DNA of 64,000 nt from contig OZ005696.1 in assembly GCA_963930775.1 (NCBI GenBank), positions 1-64,000 of the forward strand. The letters are read 5' to 3'. The notes under the pieces are model-generated. The model was not told the origin of the DNA and made no database searches. It was given only the letters and a program-made list of their open reading frames with translations. Source of the DNA: Cliona cf. orientalis. Taxonomy: Eukaryota > Porifera > Demospongiae > Clionaida > Clionaidae. Positions 10,731-23,300 of this stretch are shown piece after piece. How positions within the stretch are numbered: position 1 is the stretch's first letter; each line of letters opens with the position of its first letter. Both the position numbers and the translations under genes were made by a program.

Positions 10731-12570
10731 TAGTAGACATCTAGAGCATTTCAGAAGGCTTTAATTGTTTAGCTACTGGTGCTGCTATTCATAGGGCCTC
10801 ACAATTGGTTGTCTGTGACCATGGTTATTTGCATATCAAAGAAAAAGGGTACCCAATACCCTTATGGCTGGTCATGGTACAGAGGTGCACATCTGCACTT
10901 ACCCACAGTTTTCATAGGAAAATAAATTATTATGGACTACTGGAATGAGTGATAGTGAGATATAGCCCCTCATGTATGATGAAAGTAGCTAGGTACACGT
11001 GTCTATAGAAACAGCTACAGCTATGCACATTATAGAATAACAGGAACATTTTTATTGTTAATTAAGACTGGTTGGGGTCAACCCCTGTGTCTCTGGGTAT
11101 GGAGGGATGAGGCACTGGTGGTTTGGAGGAAGCTATGCATACTGTGAATACAATGAGTATTATTGCATGCACACACACAGCACATGTGTATAGGGTACAA
11201 TGGAGTGCATAATATACTACCATGTGTAATTTGTGGTGGTGTGTCCCTGTTAATTAGCTAAGATGTTACTCCTCTGACCTAGCTATTCAAATTCCCAACT
11301 TTGTCTTGTACCAATCTTCATTTTATTATTTTACGAGCACCACCCTATAATAATTTAGGTACCCTTTGCATTATTTCAGTTGTAATTAGAAGTAAATTTG
11401 CAGATATTACACCAAGAGTATGCAATGTATAGTCTTGTACCGTGAATGGACATTGCCATGTGAGTGTATCAGCTATATATATATGTTGTTGCCCTGCTAA
11501 CTGGTGTACTCTTTAGCTGTGTACGTGCATGGTATCTTAATTAGAGGAGGTCTCCTCGTTTCTCATTTCTAAACCAGCCAGGGTTCCACAGTATCCAAGT
11601 AACTCTTGTTTGGCCATGAATAAAAAAATATATTTTTACTTATCCGTCCCTTGATCCATGACCACAATCATTATGGTAAACGAGATCTAATGCAATAAAG
11701 TACCATTCTCGAGTGAGCATCCATAGTCATAGTGGAGCTGCTATGCACAGTGTAAAAATCATGTGCAAGTTAAACTAGTATCATTATGATTACTAACTGT
11801 AATGCATGTATGTATATGATCTGAAATAGTTCTATAGAGGAGTGTTCATGCAGTTGATTACGACATTGTGTGTACTCTTGAGCATGTATACAATGCATGC
11901 ATACACATGTATACTGTAGTTAGCTAGGTGCATGTAGTCAGGAGTACAGTACTAATGTACTCCTGATGTAGTACATACTTCATTCCCTGTGACTGGGTAT
12001 GGCCTGAAGTTTCTGTGTGAGTGTGTTAATGATATTCAGTACTTGTGGCCACCATGTGTGTGAAGGAGGTGTAACTGGGTGTAGCTTAACACAAGGTAAT
12101 GCTGGGAATTACTAGACTACACAGAGTTCTTGAGGTGAGGGATGCACATGTGTGGTATACTGTGCTCTGCAGTCCAGTTGAAAGGATAAATAGGCAGTGG
12201 CTCTCAAGCGCTTAATTCAGTTATACTACAAGTCACAAAGGCTGTCAGTTTATACAGTGACAGAGACAGGTGCCATTCCCTAACTTTCCTAGACAACTGA
12301 CCTGCAAAGCACAATAGGATGTGTAGGGAGTGTTTTAGGATATGTGTGCACACTGTTTATCATACCTGTGGCAACTTAGGCAAGTTATTGGATGAATTTT
12401 CTGTAGCTGATAGTAGAATAGCCTCATCAGGGAGTCATGGAGGAACATCCTTGCCTTGATAGTTACATGTAATTAATTGGAGTGCAAAAATTAAGTCCTG
12501 TCTTAGTATTCATACATGTATGACTTATACGTGCATGTGTGTATTTGACTTAATATTCTTTATTGTGCAG
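10731..12570. other. Gene-poor interval between IRAK-like pseudo-exons
   Basis: I looked for the kinase N-lobe (glycine loop, VAIK lysine) and the catalytic-loop exon (HRD) that should precede the exon at 12571 and saw neither. The sequence is A/T-rich with several CATG/TACATG simple motifs and nothing else recognisable. Confidence 0.5.
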
Positions 12571-13330
12571 TGCCAACATACTGCTGACGGTGGAGTGGCG
12601 TGGCATGCTTGGTGACTTTGGTGTAGCTCGCTCTCTTCCCAGCAGTGATCAGACCAGCCTCCACACTAGCACTGTTGTGGTGTGTGTATACTAGTAAATA
12701 TACTGTAAATCGTAGAATAATGCTGTGATTGCAAACAATGTCTTCTTACTTAATATTATTTGTGCTGTATCCCAGTGCGCCCCCCCCCCCCCTTCTGTAT
12801 GCAACCCTGGCATGTAATTTTTTCTTTTGTATAGATCTTGTAATGGTAGAGAGAGCACTTGAGGTGTACGTCATTTACCTCTGGCTCATGTATTTTTATC
12901 AGATCTCCTACATTGATGATTGTGACGATGTGGACGAGCTGATGGGAGCTGAGTGGGTGTGTCATAAGGAGGTGTGATGGTCACTACGGCAACTGGCAGA
13001 GAGCTATGTGGAGCATAATCGACACAAGAGACCCTCTTCACTGACAGTGAGTTCATGTGCAATACATAAAGAGTAGCTATAGCTGTAGCTGGTGTGTTCT
13101 ATCAAAAGTTTTCTCTTGACAAAGTATTTTGAGCTTTAAATTTTATGTAGTATACAACTCGATTGCAATTAGTGTACGATCCTGTGAATATTTAATTAGT
13201 AGCATGCATGCTGTTTAGAATTGGCTCTGGGCATAATAAAATTAATTAAATTTTTATTCAATTGTGTTTGATGATGCAGGTATTGGGTCGACTGGAACAG
13301 ACTCTCTTGCAAGTGCAGCCACAAATATAA
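12571..13330 (+). pseudogene. IRAK/Pelle-like protein kinase remnant (C-lobe)
   Basis: Three exon blocks have kinase character. Block 12571-12679 reads SANILL then LGDFGVARSLP, the kinase subdomain VIb-VII region with its DFG motif. Block 12903-13046 reads ISYIDDCDDVDELM and later LAESYVEHNRHKRPS, the end of an IRAK-type C-lobe. Block 13280-13330 gives LGRLEQTLLQVQPQI and a stop. Splice sites are canonical and phases match between the last two blocks. The middle block contains an in-frame TGA at 12975-12977. The APE/DxW segment expected between the first two blocks is absent. Together with the death-domain exons upstream this looks like a decayed IRAK-like gene. An assembly error at the poly-C tract (12780) is an alternative for part of the damage. 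Confidence 0.65.
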
Positions 13331-13379
13331 CACCAGCCATGGCCAGTGCGTATACGTATCGATCGTTTATCATCAAGCA

Positions 13380-13580
13380 CAAACTACATTTTTTGTTGGA
13401 TGCCGTCCTACACAAATTTAAACTTTTTGTTGGATGCTGTCATGTACAAAAATATTATTTTGTCGGATGCTGTCCTGCAATTTTTTGTGAGATACTGTCA
13501 TGCATAAAAATTATCCTTTTGTTGGATGCTGTCCTGCACAAATTTAAATTTTTTGTTAGATGCTATCATGCATAACATTA
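13380..13580. repeat. Hairpin-type tandem repeat, cluster A
   Basis: Six units of about 33 bp with the core TTTTGTTGGATGC(T/C)GTCCTGCA and an A/T-rich spacer (CAAATTTAAA). The same core occurs at 50115-50250, 50525-50660, 32400-33400 (as GTCGGATA.TATCC) and 56715-57260. GGA and TCC form a short dyad within each unit. Confidence 0.8.
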
Positions 13581-15020
13581 TTTTATCAATGTAGCTTGAC
13601 TCAATCAATGGTATAGCATATCCATTCCTTAAGACTTAGTTATGTCACCTAAAAATAAAAAAAATTATCTAGCTGCTATATAAGATACAACTGAAAACAG
13701 GAGTCTAAATTAGGGTGGTGCTTATAAAGCTGGAAATTTGAATAGTTAGGCCACTAAATACCTTTCAACATTACAATTATTAGCAAAATTCTTGAGACCA
13801 CACCCACTATTAAATTTCGGTATAATAATATTATAGCTGAGCATATGTATATTTTGCTGAACTCACCTGCATGCATGGTGTTGCCATCAGCCCTTAATTG
13901 GGGTAGTGCATGGTGGATCTCTATTCAAGATACAACTCTTTCACACTCACATGGTGGCCACAAATAATGAATATCATTAAGACACTCACCATGCAACCAT
14001 ACTAGGTATACACCAGTGACTGCTACCCTAATAGGATCACACCATGCACACACATGTTAGCATCCAAGCAAGAGGAGCAATAGGGACCCCCCCTACCCCC
14101 CCCCCTCACTATACCCTACAATTAATGTTCACATGTACAGACACCACTGAAACTGAAACAGACTGATATTAATTTTATCACTTACGCACATGAACAAGAA
14201 AATTATAGTCACGCTATGAGCACCCAATACTGTATATACACACAAAAGGAAATATTTCATCAATTTCATCACCTGCTGTCATTGGCGAAAATTAATTAAT
14301 TTTTATCATGCTAATAATATTTTGTCCCGTGTACGTTACAGATTGCATCAGGGGCTTATAGAGGATATGGCGACCTTTACTGCATTGGTAAAAATTTATT
14401 CTATTAAAATTTAATATTTCTGCAATACAAGTTAAGATAGCAGGGCTGTTATCCAGTGAAAATTTTCATACATACAATATTAATACTACTATATACTGTC
14501 TGATAATATTAGCACTTTTGATGTTAAATACGTACTATGACCTAAAACAGATATCACTGCACACACACATGCATGCACATGTGCTGCATGTACAGGAGGG
14601 AAGCTGGCAACAGCATGAATTAATTATGACGCTAGACCACTCTCCAGTTGAGCATCTGTGTTGCAAGAACACATCGGCCTACCCTAGCCCATAATCCAGT
14701 CAGTGGAAATTTAGTCATCTTTGGTAGCAGTTACCATAGCAATATAATTTTTAACCTGAATTGTGGGATAGTTGAAGGTGATAGAGGGTCATTAATATTT
14801 TGTATAATAATTAACGGATTAGTAGTGGTTGGCTGCTACCATAATAGATGCTAGTTTTGCAATTTATTCTACTCGCAATTTCTTTGCTTCGTAAAACAGG
14901 TATACGTACCAGATTATGTGCAGGATCAAACAATAATAATTATGTACATTCATGTATCACTATCAATTGAATTAAAATCATCCTCCAGCCAGCCTTGCTG
15001 ACGCGGTACATGCATATGCA
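13581..15020. other. Intergenic stretch upstream of OSTC
   Basis: A/T-rich sequence with a poly-C stretch near 14089-14103. I see no exon, RNA gene or element with clear boundaries. The last 100 bases hold the OSTC promoter and 5' leader. Confidence 0.5.
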
Positions 15021-15146
15021 TTGACAATGATAACAATCTCTAGATCCTGCATGCTAGTGCATGCTCTAGATCACCGGTATCTACACGTCATGCTCCGCCC
15101 ACTTCGTGTTCCTTATAGAGCGCACTCTCCTTTTCTATCTTGCGCG

Positions 15147-15674
15147 ATGGCTTCGCTCGTCTCTCTGTTCTATCGTATCCCGTTCACGGTGCTAGAGGTT
15201 CCCCCCATCAAGCTCAAGAAGCCGTCCTTCGTCAAGGCACCCTCAGCATTAGTGGTTTTCTGTGGAGTACTATTTTCCTACTTTCTAGTGACTGGCGGGC
15301 TGATTTATGACGTGATCGTGGAGCCTCCATCCATCGGCTCTCAGACGGACGAATACGGTCACTCTCGTCCCGTGGCTTTTATGCAATATCGTGTTAACGG
15401 GCAATATATCATGGAGGGCCTTGCCAGCAGTTTCATGTTCACACTGGGGGCTCTCGGATTCATTATATTGGAGCGTTCAAACGCTGTTGGACTCAGCAAG
15501 CTCAACCGAACCATGCTGTTGGCTTTTGGAATTTTCTGTGTCATCGCAGCCTTCATAGCCTGTCGAGTATTTATGAGCATGAAACTACCGTATGTCTGCT
15601 ACTTATATTTCTATTTAGAGCACATCTCTTACAAACATTTTTGTTTTCATAATTACAGGGGATATCTCAAGTGA
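15147..15674 (+). CDS. OSTC: Oligosaccharyltransferase complex subunit OSTC
   Basis: Two exons, 15147-15589 and 15659-15674, join at a GTATGT donor and TTACAG acceptor to give 152 residues (human OSTC is about 149). OSTC is a small ER membrane subunit that links the STT3A form of oligosaccharyltransferase to the translocon for co-translational N-glycosylation. The N-terminus [19 protein letters not shown] and the conserved [18 protein letters not shown] and MKLP-GYL ends match the family; three hydrophobic segments are visible near residues 30-50, 85-105 and 120-140. An in-frame upstream ATG at 15021 exists, but the ATG at 15147 gives the family start. The stop lies 35 bp from the convergent Rab gene's stop. 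Confidence 0.95.
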   Translation: MASLVSLFYRIPFTVLEVPPIKLKKPSFVKAPSALVVFCGVLFSYFLVTGGLIYDVIVEPPSIGSQTDEYGHSRPVAFMQYRVNGQYIMEGLASSFMFTLGALGFIILERSNAVGLSKLNRTMLLAFGIFCVIAAFIACRVFMSMKLPYVCYLYFYLEHISYKHFCFHNYRGYLK

Positions 15675-15709
15675 TTCATCACATACACACAGGACCAAAA
15701 AGAAAGAAA

Positions 15710-18700
15710 TTAACAAGAACATTTTTTGTGCTTGGAAGCAGATATAATTTCTATTGCTTTGTTTTTGAGATTCTCCAAATGTTCATTTTCTCTTGTTAAA
15801 AGAAGCTGTGCGAGGGTGGTGTGCGCTTGTAGTACATTATCTCCAGACAGTGCACTCATCTCCGAGAACAGAGCTTGCAGCTCCTAAAGTAGTCGTGACA
15901 GTATATAATATTATTATGAAGAGAGTAATATTATTATAGCTATGTAGTGTGTAGATGCATATGTACCAAGGCCAGCTGTCTACCATCCTCTGAGGTCACC
16001 TCTCTCTTGGAGTGCTGGTCAGTTTTATTGCCCACTAACATGACCACTGGAGGTTGCTCCCTGAGTGCAGCCTGCATATACATCAATGCATATCTGCTTA
16101 TAATATTATATACTTCAATCTGGAGGGGGGGGGGTACTTCCCAAAAGGGTGGTTTTATAATTATTATAGGACATGTTGGATATGAACAAAAATACTGCAC
16201 CATGGCACATTTTTTTAACTCGTGCATTAATTATGAGTGAGTAGGTTAATTGATTAGGAACTTACCGACACAATGCTGAGCCATGACTTGATCGATTTGA
16301 ATGACTTTTGGCTGGTGACATCGTAAACAATGACAAATGCATCCGAGCGTCTCAAGTATACTGGAGTTAGGGCATTACGAAACCTGAAAAATCGGCAAAA
16401 TTAAAAAAAAAAATCATAAAAATTTTTAAGTCAAACTTTTCTTGTCCTGCTGTGTCCCAGAGTTGAAATACGACAGTTTCATCTCCAACTGTCAGTAGCT
16501 TAGTGGAAAAATCTAGGCCAAGAGTAGAAACGCATGAGACATTAAAGCGACCTTCACAGAGCCGCAAGATGAGGGAGCTCTTCCCAACACCAGAGTCACC
16601 TAATTTGGCATAGACACGTAATAATAATAATATTATTATTATTATCGTGCTACTATTAAAGAAAAATTTTAATAGTGGTACCTAAAAATGCGACTTTAAA
16701 GACTCTGTGTACAACAGAGGTAGCAGAAGATGGCGATCCTGGAGCCAAGCTCTTGTCAACAGGGAGAGAGAGAGTGAGTGAGACATCTTGACCTAGAGGC
16801 CTTGGTCTCTCCTCCAGGCTGCTCTGCTGCTGGAGGCCACACCGATGCTCACCATCATCACTGCTCTCCAAACACTCACTCACACGTCTGCATCAACAAA
16901 TATCACTAATCACTCAACACCAGTGAAATATAATTATTATAGCCACCTCTAGCTATGCAAAACTTACCCACAATGTACAAATTAAATTAATTTAATTAAC
17001 AGTTATCCTTAAGTTGACTCACTCTGGGCTCTTGACAGGAGGGTAGTACTTAATCTGATTGTTTTCAGAAGACTTGACCCACTCTTGCACCAGCTGGTCA
17101 GGAGATGACTCCATTCCTTCTCCAACTGAAGGCCCAGAACATGCTAACTGTTGTGTCGGCTGATCTTGAGAAGTTTCTATTGGTTCTTGGTCCCGAGAAA
17201 TAGAGTCAACTTCTTGACGACGAGGTTCATCCTGAGAAGACTCCACCCACTGATGGTCGTCTTGTTCGAGAGAAGACTCTGCCCACTGGTGATGAGTTTC
17301 ATCAGGAGAAGGCTCCACCCTCTGGTGAATGGGTACGTCCCGTACAAGATTTATGGGTGACTTTAAAGTTTGAGGATGTGGAGATGATAGCTTCTGTCGC
17401 AGCTCTTCATTTGCCTGTATTAAAGTCAGACATGCACTGTGAAACCTAACTATAGCCAGCAGCAACATGGTAGTCTCATGTACCAGACCACCCCCCCCCC
17501 CCCCCCCCCCCCCCCCAGCTATGGATGCATTGCATCACCAGTGCAGGAAGATGCAATACACCCAGAGCTAGCTGGGGAGGGGGGTGGTCTGGTACATGTC
17601 ACATCATGTCCTATCATGCCACAGAACAATACTTGATGGTGTTCTTACACTGATTAGCTGTTTCCTTTCTTGCCTCAGGTTAGTTTCACTTGTCAATCTA
17701 TCATTGAGTGACTTTTGTAGTGATGTTTCTTTCTCTCTGAGAGTCTCTATCTGCGCCTCCTGGTCGGCCAGCAGGCTAGAGTAGTGGCTTGACAAACGCT
17801 TCGTTTTATAGTCATTCTGTTGGCCAAATGCAAAGCAATCCTCAATACATACGCATACAACACATACAACATCTAGCATACCTTCTGCATACTGTCCTCC
17901 TGAGCAAGCATGATCTGTTCTTGCAAAATCTGCTCCATTTCAGTGACCTCTCGGCTGTGCTGCTCCATGATCCTATTCAATCTCAGCACTGATAACAATT
18001 GCTACTGATAGAGAAAATGAGTACTCACTTTTTGATGTGGCCCTGCAACTTGTTTTTATCTTGCTGATTATTCTTCATCTGCAACACCACTTCACTAAGG
18101 AAGTTCTCAAAGGGCTCTACCATTGCAGGATCTCCCCCTGCTAGCTCCTCCCACACCTTCTCCACCCCCATCCTGCAATAAACACATTATACACTGAAAT
18201 TTCTATCCACAGAGCTAGAAAGGACACCTTAATCTCTAATTAGTCACATAGAGAAGTGTATAATAATTGAAGGAAATACCCCCGGCCATGCTCTTATCTA
18301 CCCACATTTCTCCATCCTCTCTCACCCTTGGAGAAGTCCATCAGGATCTAGTCGTTCTGCTGCTGCATTCCAACTGAACTCTGACCCTACAGCGGATTCA
18401 TAAACTTCTTCGTTGCTTATCATGTGTTTTGGTGTTGAGTTGGTTACAGGACTTTCACCTCTGCCACTGCCCAGCTGACCAGCACTGTACGCCTAATTAA
18501 ATATCCCAAGGTAATTAATTTTCAGCAAATTATAATTTTCAAGAATACACTCCTGTACCTTGAATCCAGCTTTGAATTCTTCAAAGGAGATGTGTCCATC
18601 TTTATCTGCATCTAGCGAGGACATTAGCGCGTCCAGTCTTCCTTCTTCTATCTGCTCATGGCTCCTGCACAGCGCAGCCAACTCGTCGCGCGTTATATAG

Positions 18701-18884
18701 CCCGAGCCATCACGGTCACATTGCTGAAATACCTACAGGATAATTTGACGAAAGCCAACATGGAATACTATGCAGTATTATGCGAGGTACATGCAGGTTT
18801 ATAAATAGTGTGTGTACGTACAGCCCGTACCTCCGCAAGGAAACTTTCCTCTTCGTTCCATCTATCAGTGCTCTCCATCGCCAT
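15710..18884 (-). CDS. EF-hand Rab GTPase (RASEF/CRACR2A-like)
   Basis: Twelve exons: 18884-18822, 18732-18559, 18492-18326, 18172-18029, 17981-17882, 17816-17649, 17414-17023, 16887-16682, 16599-16437, 16383-16266, 16071-15967, 15883-15710. Phases agree throughout and give 657 residues. Two N-terminal EF-hand loops are canonical (DRDGSGYITRDE, DADKDGHISFEE), followed by a coiled-coil middle, an acidic Ser/Gln-rich linker with repeated HQW(A/V)ESS units, and a C-terminal Rab domain. The Rab domain shows GDSGVGKSS, WDTAGQEK and NKTD. The last residues are CSC, a CxC geranylgeranylation motif. This order defines the RASEF/Rab45, CRACR2A/Rab46 and Rab44 group: calcium-regulated large Rabs acting in vesicle transport. 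The G5 motif is SAL rather than SAK. The exon at 16437 uses a weak donor (GTTTGA). Confidence 0.92.
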
Positions 18885-19354
18885 GACCAGCCACTCGCTT
18901 CATAGATTATTGCATCTTTACTCTTAATTGCATTTGTGGTGTTGCTGTCACATGACCAATGTTTACAGTTAAAATAATAATTCAGCAACCATAATTGATT
19001 TGTGGTTGTTTTGCCATTGTGCGCGGTTCCCAAATAGCGCATGCTCAGTGGACATTGCAATACACTGACTTGACTCCACCCATGTACGATATACATGTAT
19101 ATGTACAAGTATCCGGTACCTGCTTACCCCTCGACGGTACGTGCATGAATGTGCAAACCCCCTCAACAGCGGACGTCCGGACACCCCGCTATTCTGTTGA
19201 CAATCTAGTACATGTACTGGTAGGAGGGGCGTGGTCAACCACTAACCCCTGAGCTAAAGACACCTCGCTACTTGGTCCCGATGATGTCCGCTTCAGAGGG
19301 GTTCCACTGTAGTAAACTGCAGGCGAGATATATCGAGTGTAGCGATTGGCGATC
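18885..19354. promoter_or_regulatory. Divergent promoter between Rab and LIM genes
   Basis: 470 bp separate the start codons of two genes transcribed away from each other, so both promoters must lie here or in overlapping leaders. I see no clear TATA box. Palindromic TACATGTA motifs occur near 19094 and 19209. Confidence 0.5.
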
Positions 19355-20243
19355 ATGTCTCGCTTCGGAGGTGCTCCTAAGTGTCCTGTCTGTGACAAGT
19401 CTGTCTACTTCGCCGAAGAAGTAGTCGCTGAAGGAAAGAAATTCCATAAAGCTTGTTTCAAGTGTTCTCAGTGCAATAAGATGTTGGACAGGTATATACT
19501 AAAATTAATAATTAATAATTATAATTTGTGTTTCACACCAGTTCTACACGATACAATGTTGATGTTAATATGCAGCTCAACGGCTACAGCGCACGAAGGG
19601 ACCCTATACTGTCACCCGTGCCATCGCCGTAACTTCGGCCTGAAGGGGTACGGCTACGGGCAAGGAGCTGGCGTCCTCGCCACAGACAGCGGAGGTAAGA
19701 GCCAAACCACCGTCCACTGATATCTCCATATATGGGCATGTGGTTAATTGAGGAATGCAGGGTGGCCGGTGTTGTATAGATGTGTTGTCATTGAGCTATT
19801 GATGTGGACTTGTAGGTACAGATTCGTGGAATCCACCAGCGCCAACCAGTGGGGGTGGGGCAGGTGGTTCTAAGTATGGGGGTGCAGACAGGTGCCCTCG
19901 ATGTGGCAAGACTGTCTACATGGCGGAAAAGATCGTTGGAGCTGGAAGTGTACGTAGCCAATCAACAATTGCAATTAGCAACTTGTTAGGGTGAATATGT
20001 GTTGTATTTGCAGTCGTGGCATAAGGGATGCTTCAGCTGTTCTGAATGTCGTAAGAAACTTGACTCAACCACTGTGTGTGACAAGAACGGAGAGATCTAC
20101 TGCAAATGTAAGCCATATCATTTTAGTCTGATCATCATACACCATGCCCCCCCCCCCCCCTTCCTCCAGCTTGCTATGGTAAGCAGTTTGGTCCAAAAGG
20201 AGTTGGATTTGGCCAGGGCGCCGGAACACTCACCACAACCTAA
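19355..20243 (+). CDS. CRP-type double LIM-domain protein (CSRP-like)
   Basis: Five exons (19355-19491, 19576-19694, 19816-19949, 20014-20107, 20170-20243) join in phase to 185 residues. Each half has a LIM zinc-binding domain ([48 protein letters not shown]) followed by the glycine-rich signature of cysteine- and glycine-rich proteins (GYGYGQGAG and GVGFGQGAG). CRPs bind actin/alpha-actinin and shuttle to the nucleus. Length and two-LIM layout match CSRP1-3. Intron 4 ends with a poly-C run of 12 just before the TTCCTCCAG acceptor. The stop is 68 bp from the convergent ABC transporter stop. Confidence 0.93.
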
Positions 20244-20311
20244 CCATCCAATGTATAAAAACAGTATTATTCTTAGAATTAAACTTGATAGCAATCACTA
20301 TTATAGATCAG

Positions 20312-23300
20312 TTAGTTAATGAGAGTTTGTCTTCTTATGAGTTCAGAATAGAGTCCTCTCTTTGCAATCAGTTCACTATGACTACCAACCTAGTGATAAA
20401 AAAATCACCACTGGTACAATAATATTATTTACACTTGGGGGGGGGGGGGGGGGATTTAACATACGGCATACCTCTCGAAGTTTTCCCTGATGTAATACTG
20501 CAATCTGATTGGCTCCTCTGATTGTACTTAGGCGATGAGCAATCACTAACACTGTACGACCTAATTCAGATAAACATTGAAAATTTTTTTCTCTCCAAGA
20601 TAAGATACGAGTATATTAACCTTTGCATGCTCTGTCCAATGCTTCCTGGACCAAGCTTTCAGAGTGGGCATCCAGCGCACTAGTTGCCTCATCAAGGATC
20701 AGAATTGGAGGGTTCTTGAGCAGTGCACGAGCTATGGCAACTCTGGACATGTACCATAAATGCACAAACAAGGCATGCAAAACATCACTACAATTAAAGA
20801 AAATAATAGAAAATTGACCTTTGTTTCTGTCCCCCAGAGAGAGCCACTCCTCTCTCCCCAACCAATGTTGAGTATCCCTCAGAGAACTGCTGAATAAAGC
20901 CGTGTGCATTTGCGAGTCGAGCTGCCTCTATCACATCTTCATCAGAGGCACTCGGGCACCCATAGCGAATGTTCTCCATCACACTCGTTGCAAACAGCAC
21001 AGGCTCCTGGTTGATGTAACCAATGATGTGTTCTCGCAGCCATGAGGCATCCAGCTCACTCAGGGCGTGGCCATCTAGCTCAATCTCACCACAAGTCGGT
21101 TCATAAAAACGCTCCAGCAGTGCGGCCACCGTTGACTTACCTGCCCGGGCACGGAGAATTACAAAAATAATTTATTCAAAACTAGAGAGAGAGAGAAATT
21201 ACCGTACCTGCACCTGAGAGGCCACAGAGAGCAGTCACATGACCAGCAGGTAACTCCAAACACAGTTCCGATAAAACTTTCTAACAAAAAAATTGGTGGT
21301 GGTGTGTGTGTGTGGGGGGGGGGGGGGGGGGGGGAATATCACAATTATACCTGATCATTCCGTAATGGATAAGAAAATGTCACATCCTTAAAGACGACTT
21401 TCCCTTCAATTTCTGAGGGATTGAGCTTCTTTCCTCCACGCAGTAGTGAGAGGGAAGGCTGTCTGTCCATGTATTCCATGACCCTGCCTCCAGCGCTCAC
21501 AGCGCGTACCACCTGCCCAAATAACACAGACAGAGTTCCAAGAGATCTGCCAAAATTAACAATAAGTAGACTCAAATTGTAGCTCTTTCAGCTACAGATA
21601 ATGCAGTGCTGAGTTCAAGGGTGTGAACTTTGAAAATCTTATTCTGATATTATATTATTGGCAAGGGCAAACTTTTATTAATGTTTAGTTGATTAAATTT
21701 TTGTAGATAAGTGAGAGAAACTGAACTTTGCTGCCTATACATGTATCCATGCTTCAGGGCAATCATGACTGATACCTTTGTATTGTCTGAGTTGCTACAA
21801 GAAAGGCCATGAGTTGACCGGCTGACAACTGGTCAGTAGTGAGCAGCAGTCCTCCATGACACACAACACCAAGCACAACACCTAAACACAGAAATTAACA
21901 ATGAACAATAAATTCAATAATGGAAGATACACATACCATACCGTTGATAGCGATGTTCGAGAGAGCTTGAAATAATGCAATACCACTGCCCAGCTTCACA
22001 CATGCCCACTCAGCACTCTTCAGCTGCTCCAAGTACAGCCTACACGTACAGCATTGGATGAAAAAAATACTGGTACTATATATACATGTACAGCTATCTA
22101 GTGGCATGCATGTAGCATAGGCAAGCTTAATGCAACATACAACTGTACTTGTTCTCTGAGTCTTCCATTGCAAATGCACGAACAGTCCGTATATTACCAA
22201 TTGCCTCGTCAGCAACACCTGTTGCTATGGCAACCTTCTCCTGAGCATCCCGAGACCATTTTCTGAGCACAGAGCCAAACATTGTTCCCACGACAATGAC
22301 AGTGGGGAGGACAATTGCCACTGCCCCTGTCATTTGGGGGGATATGAGGTAGAGAGAGGCAAGGCACCCCAGTCCCTGCGTAAGACTTCGCAAACCCTGA
22401 CTAATAACCATCTTAAATGAACTCTTTAAATCTTGAACATCACCTGACAGTCTAAAACAGGGACATAGCAGTTGGAAGGTAATTATTGGGAGTTGAGGGG
22501 AAATACCTGCTAATTATTTCACCAGTTTTATGCTCATCAAAGAAACTCACATCCTGAACATACATTGTGGAATGGAAAATAAAAGTAATTTCATGCATTG
22601 TACATGTACGCGGACATGTACCTGCTGCAGAATGGAATGGAATAACGCTGACCTCAGCCGAGTCGCCAGACGCTCACCAACGATAGAGAGGACACTGATA
22701 TATCCAAATGTACACACGCTCTGCAAATCAATTATTATAGATGATGATATTTTTACCGGTAAAATATTTCACTTGTTAATCTTCGCGTAGTCTAATTTTC
22801 GTCGCATACACGAATGTATGTAATAATCATTGTATTAACTAACATGCACAAAATATTTTGCATATTTAATTTCGTCGGGAAAGATCGTCAACAAAACATT
22901 TTTAACCACAAAAACTTCCTAATGTGCGGTATAATGCACACTATAATGTCATAAGTGATGTACTCATCAAGATGATCAATGTATGTGTACCTGAGCAACA
23001 TAAAGGCCAGCCAGTGTCAGAGCAGAGGGCATGAGCAGAGAGAGGTACGAGGAAAGGGAGATACCAGCTGGAAGGTGAGCCACCATGTTCACCAGGTCTC
23101 CTAGGCGAAGGGGTATCAGTGTGTTGATCACGGCAGCCAACACAGCACTCTAGAAAACAAACTGATTGTTACATGTACATGTATGTACATGTACATCTTT
23201 TCCTATAGCAGATTTTAGCATTATAGGCATGTGGAATGCATTAGGGATGGATTAGCTTCTATTAGCTTGACAGAGAACAAGCGATAAGGACAGATGGAAG

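Noticed and set aside
12975-12977. TGA in the kinase exon as a selenocysteine codon
   Set aside because: Kinases of this family are not selenoproteins, no SECIS-like hairpin was seen, and other kinase segments are missing, so a nonsense mutation is simpler.
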